This document shows positions 14,633-15,485 of a DNA stretch of 15,485 nt, in pieces. This DNA comes from an uncultured Collinsella sp. (lineage in GTDB: Bacteria > Actinomycetota > Coriobacteriia > Coriobacteriales > Coriobacteriaceae): positions 1 through 15,485 of the forward strand of contig URAQ01000011.1 in NCBI GenBank assembly GCA_900545875.1. The letters run 5' to 3'. How positions within the stretch are numbered: position 1 is the stretch's first letter; the number at the start of each line of letters is the position of its first letter. The position numbers and the translations under genes are program-made. Under the pieces are notes generated by a model. It was not told where the DNA came from. It did not search any database and saw nothing but the letters and a program-made list of their open reading frames with translations.

Positions 14633-14667
14633 GGGGCGGAAAGGCAATCTGTCCGCCCCTATTTTGT
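14633..14667 (+). terminator. Terminator after the DUF4012 gene (possible glmM attenuator)
   Basis: GGGGCGGA (14633-14640) pairs perfectly with TCCGCCCC (14652-14659) across an 11-nt loop, then TATTTTGT. It ends one base before the glmM Shine-Dalgarno sequence. A lone -10-like GATAAT at 14614-14619 upstream could make this hairpin part of a glmM leader. Confidence 0.75.
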
Positions 14668-14678
14668 AAGGAGAGCGC

Positions 14679-15485
14679 ATGAAGTACTTTGGCACCGACG
14701 GCTTTCGCGGTGAGGCCAACGTTGGGCTGACGGTAGAGCACGCTTATAAGATTGGCCGTTTTGTGGGCTGGTATTACGGCGCCAACCGCAGTGCTAAGGC
14801 GCGCGTCATCGTGGGCAAGGACACACGTCGCTCGAGTTATATGTTCGAGGCGGCGCTGGTGAGCGGTCTGGTCGCGAGCGGTGCGGACGCCTATATGCTG
14901 CACGTGATCCCGACGCCGGGCGTGGCGCATCAGACCGTGGAAGGCTGCTTCGATTGCGGCATCATGATCAGCGCGAGCCACAACCCGTTTTGCGATAACG
15001 GCATTAAGCTCGTCAATAGCGACGGTTTTAAGATGGACGAGGACGTACTGGAGCTCATCGAGGACTACATCGATGGCAAGAGCGAGGTGCCGCTGGCCAC
15101 GGGCAACCACATCGGCGCCACGGTGGACTACATGCAGGGCCGCAACCGCTACATTGCTTCGCTCATCGCCAGCGCGAACTTTTCGCTGCAGGGCGTCAAG
15201 ATCGGTATCGACTGCGCCAACGGCTCGGCTTCCTCGGTGGCCAAGCCGGTGTTCGACGCGCTGGGCGCCGACGTGCGCGTGATCAACGCCGCGCCCGACG
15301 GCTTTAACATCAATGTCGACTGCGGCTCCACGCATATGGAGCGCCTGCAGCGCCACGTGGTGGAACAGGGTCTGGATGTGGGCTTTGCCTACGACGGCGA
15401 TGCCGACCGCTGCCTGGCCGTGGACGAGCGCGGCCGCGTGGTCGACGGCGACCAGATCCTGTACGTGTGCGGCGTGTACCTGAAC
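14679..15485 (+). CDS. glmM: Phosphoglucosamine mutase, 5' part (runs off the window)
   Basis: The first 269 codons of a protein normally about 445 aa, with no stop before the window ends. GlmM interconverts glucosamine-6-phosphate and glucosamine-1-phosphate in the cytoplasm, feeding UDP-GlcNAc and so peptidoglycan synthesis. Visible marks: N-terminal KYFGTDGFRGEAN (2-14), the phosphoserine loop ISASHNP (97-103, active serine S100) and the metal-binding loop DGDADR (239-244). The GTDGFRG start and loop spacing suit GlmM better than phosphomannomutase or phosphoglucomutase relatives. ATG at 14679 is preceded by AAGGAG 5 bases upstream. It lies 83 bases downstream of the DUF4012 gene, behind a terminator-like hairpin. 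Confidence 0.92.
   Translation, partial: MKYFGTDGFRGEANVGLTVEHAYKIGRFVGWYYGANRSAKARVIVGKDTRRSSYMFEAALVSGLVASGADAYMLHVIPTPGVAHQTVEGCFDCGIMISASHNPFCDNGIKLVNSDGFKMDEDVLELIEDYIDGKSEVPLATGNHIGATVDYMQGRNRYIASLIASANFSLQGVKIGIDCANGSASSVAKPVFDALGADVRVINAAPDGFNINVDCGSTHMERLQRHVVEQGLDVGFAYDGDADRCLAVDERGRVVDGDQILYVCGVYLN

Overview
The window reads as chromosomal DNA of a high-GC Gram-positive anaerobe, most likely a Collinsella-like member of the Coriobacteriia. This placement is an inference from gene content and style: a single-chain M16C peptidase, a DUF4012 envelope protein beside glmM, an AlbA_2/HATPase regulator, GC-rich codon use and strong GGAGG-type ribosome binding sites. No marker gene in the window proves the species.

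Layout. (1) 1-1091: a hicAB toxin-antitoxin pair on the minus strand. Its promoter region holds a palindrome over one -10 box and two tandem LexA-like boxes over a second promoter. Beyond it lies a cluster of hairpin-forming repeats. (2) 1092-4124: a minus-strand M16C metallopeptidase of 1010 aa. (3) 4125-4629: a 505-base intergenic region with about a dozen GAGAGAT/ATCTCTC motifs in two clusters around a promoter. It precedes (4) 4630-6096, a 488-aa AlbA_2 / HATPase_c_4 / winged-helix regulator. (5) 6197-6688: a 163-aa orphan protein with its own promoter-like region. (6) 6814-9722: a divergent type II restriction-modification pair, a C5-cytosine methyltransferase (minus) and a Sau3AI/MutH-type endonuclease (plus), predicted to act on GATC. 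(7) 9778-10464: a DUF5710 protein with two CxxC pairs. (8) 10747-10821: tRNA-Val(GAC) with a clear promoter and terminator. (9) 11111-12133: an EamA/DMT transporter. (10) 12283-14595: a DUF4012 single-pass membrane protein. (11) 14679 to the window end: the first 269 codons of glmM.

How the parts relate. Most units look monocistronic; the only tight operon is hicA-hicB, which overlap by 8 bases. The restriction-modification pair, the hicAB pair and the repeat-controlled AlbA_2 regulator are typical accessory genes set among housekeeping genes (peptidase, tRNA, transporter, DUF4012, glmM). DUF4012 and glmM may share a cell-envelope theme: glmM supplies glucosamine-1-phosphate for UDP-GlcNAc and peptidoglycan. 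The most unusual content is non-coding: the GAGAGAT operator-like array, the LexA-like boxes at hicAB, and two families of hairpin repeats.
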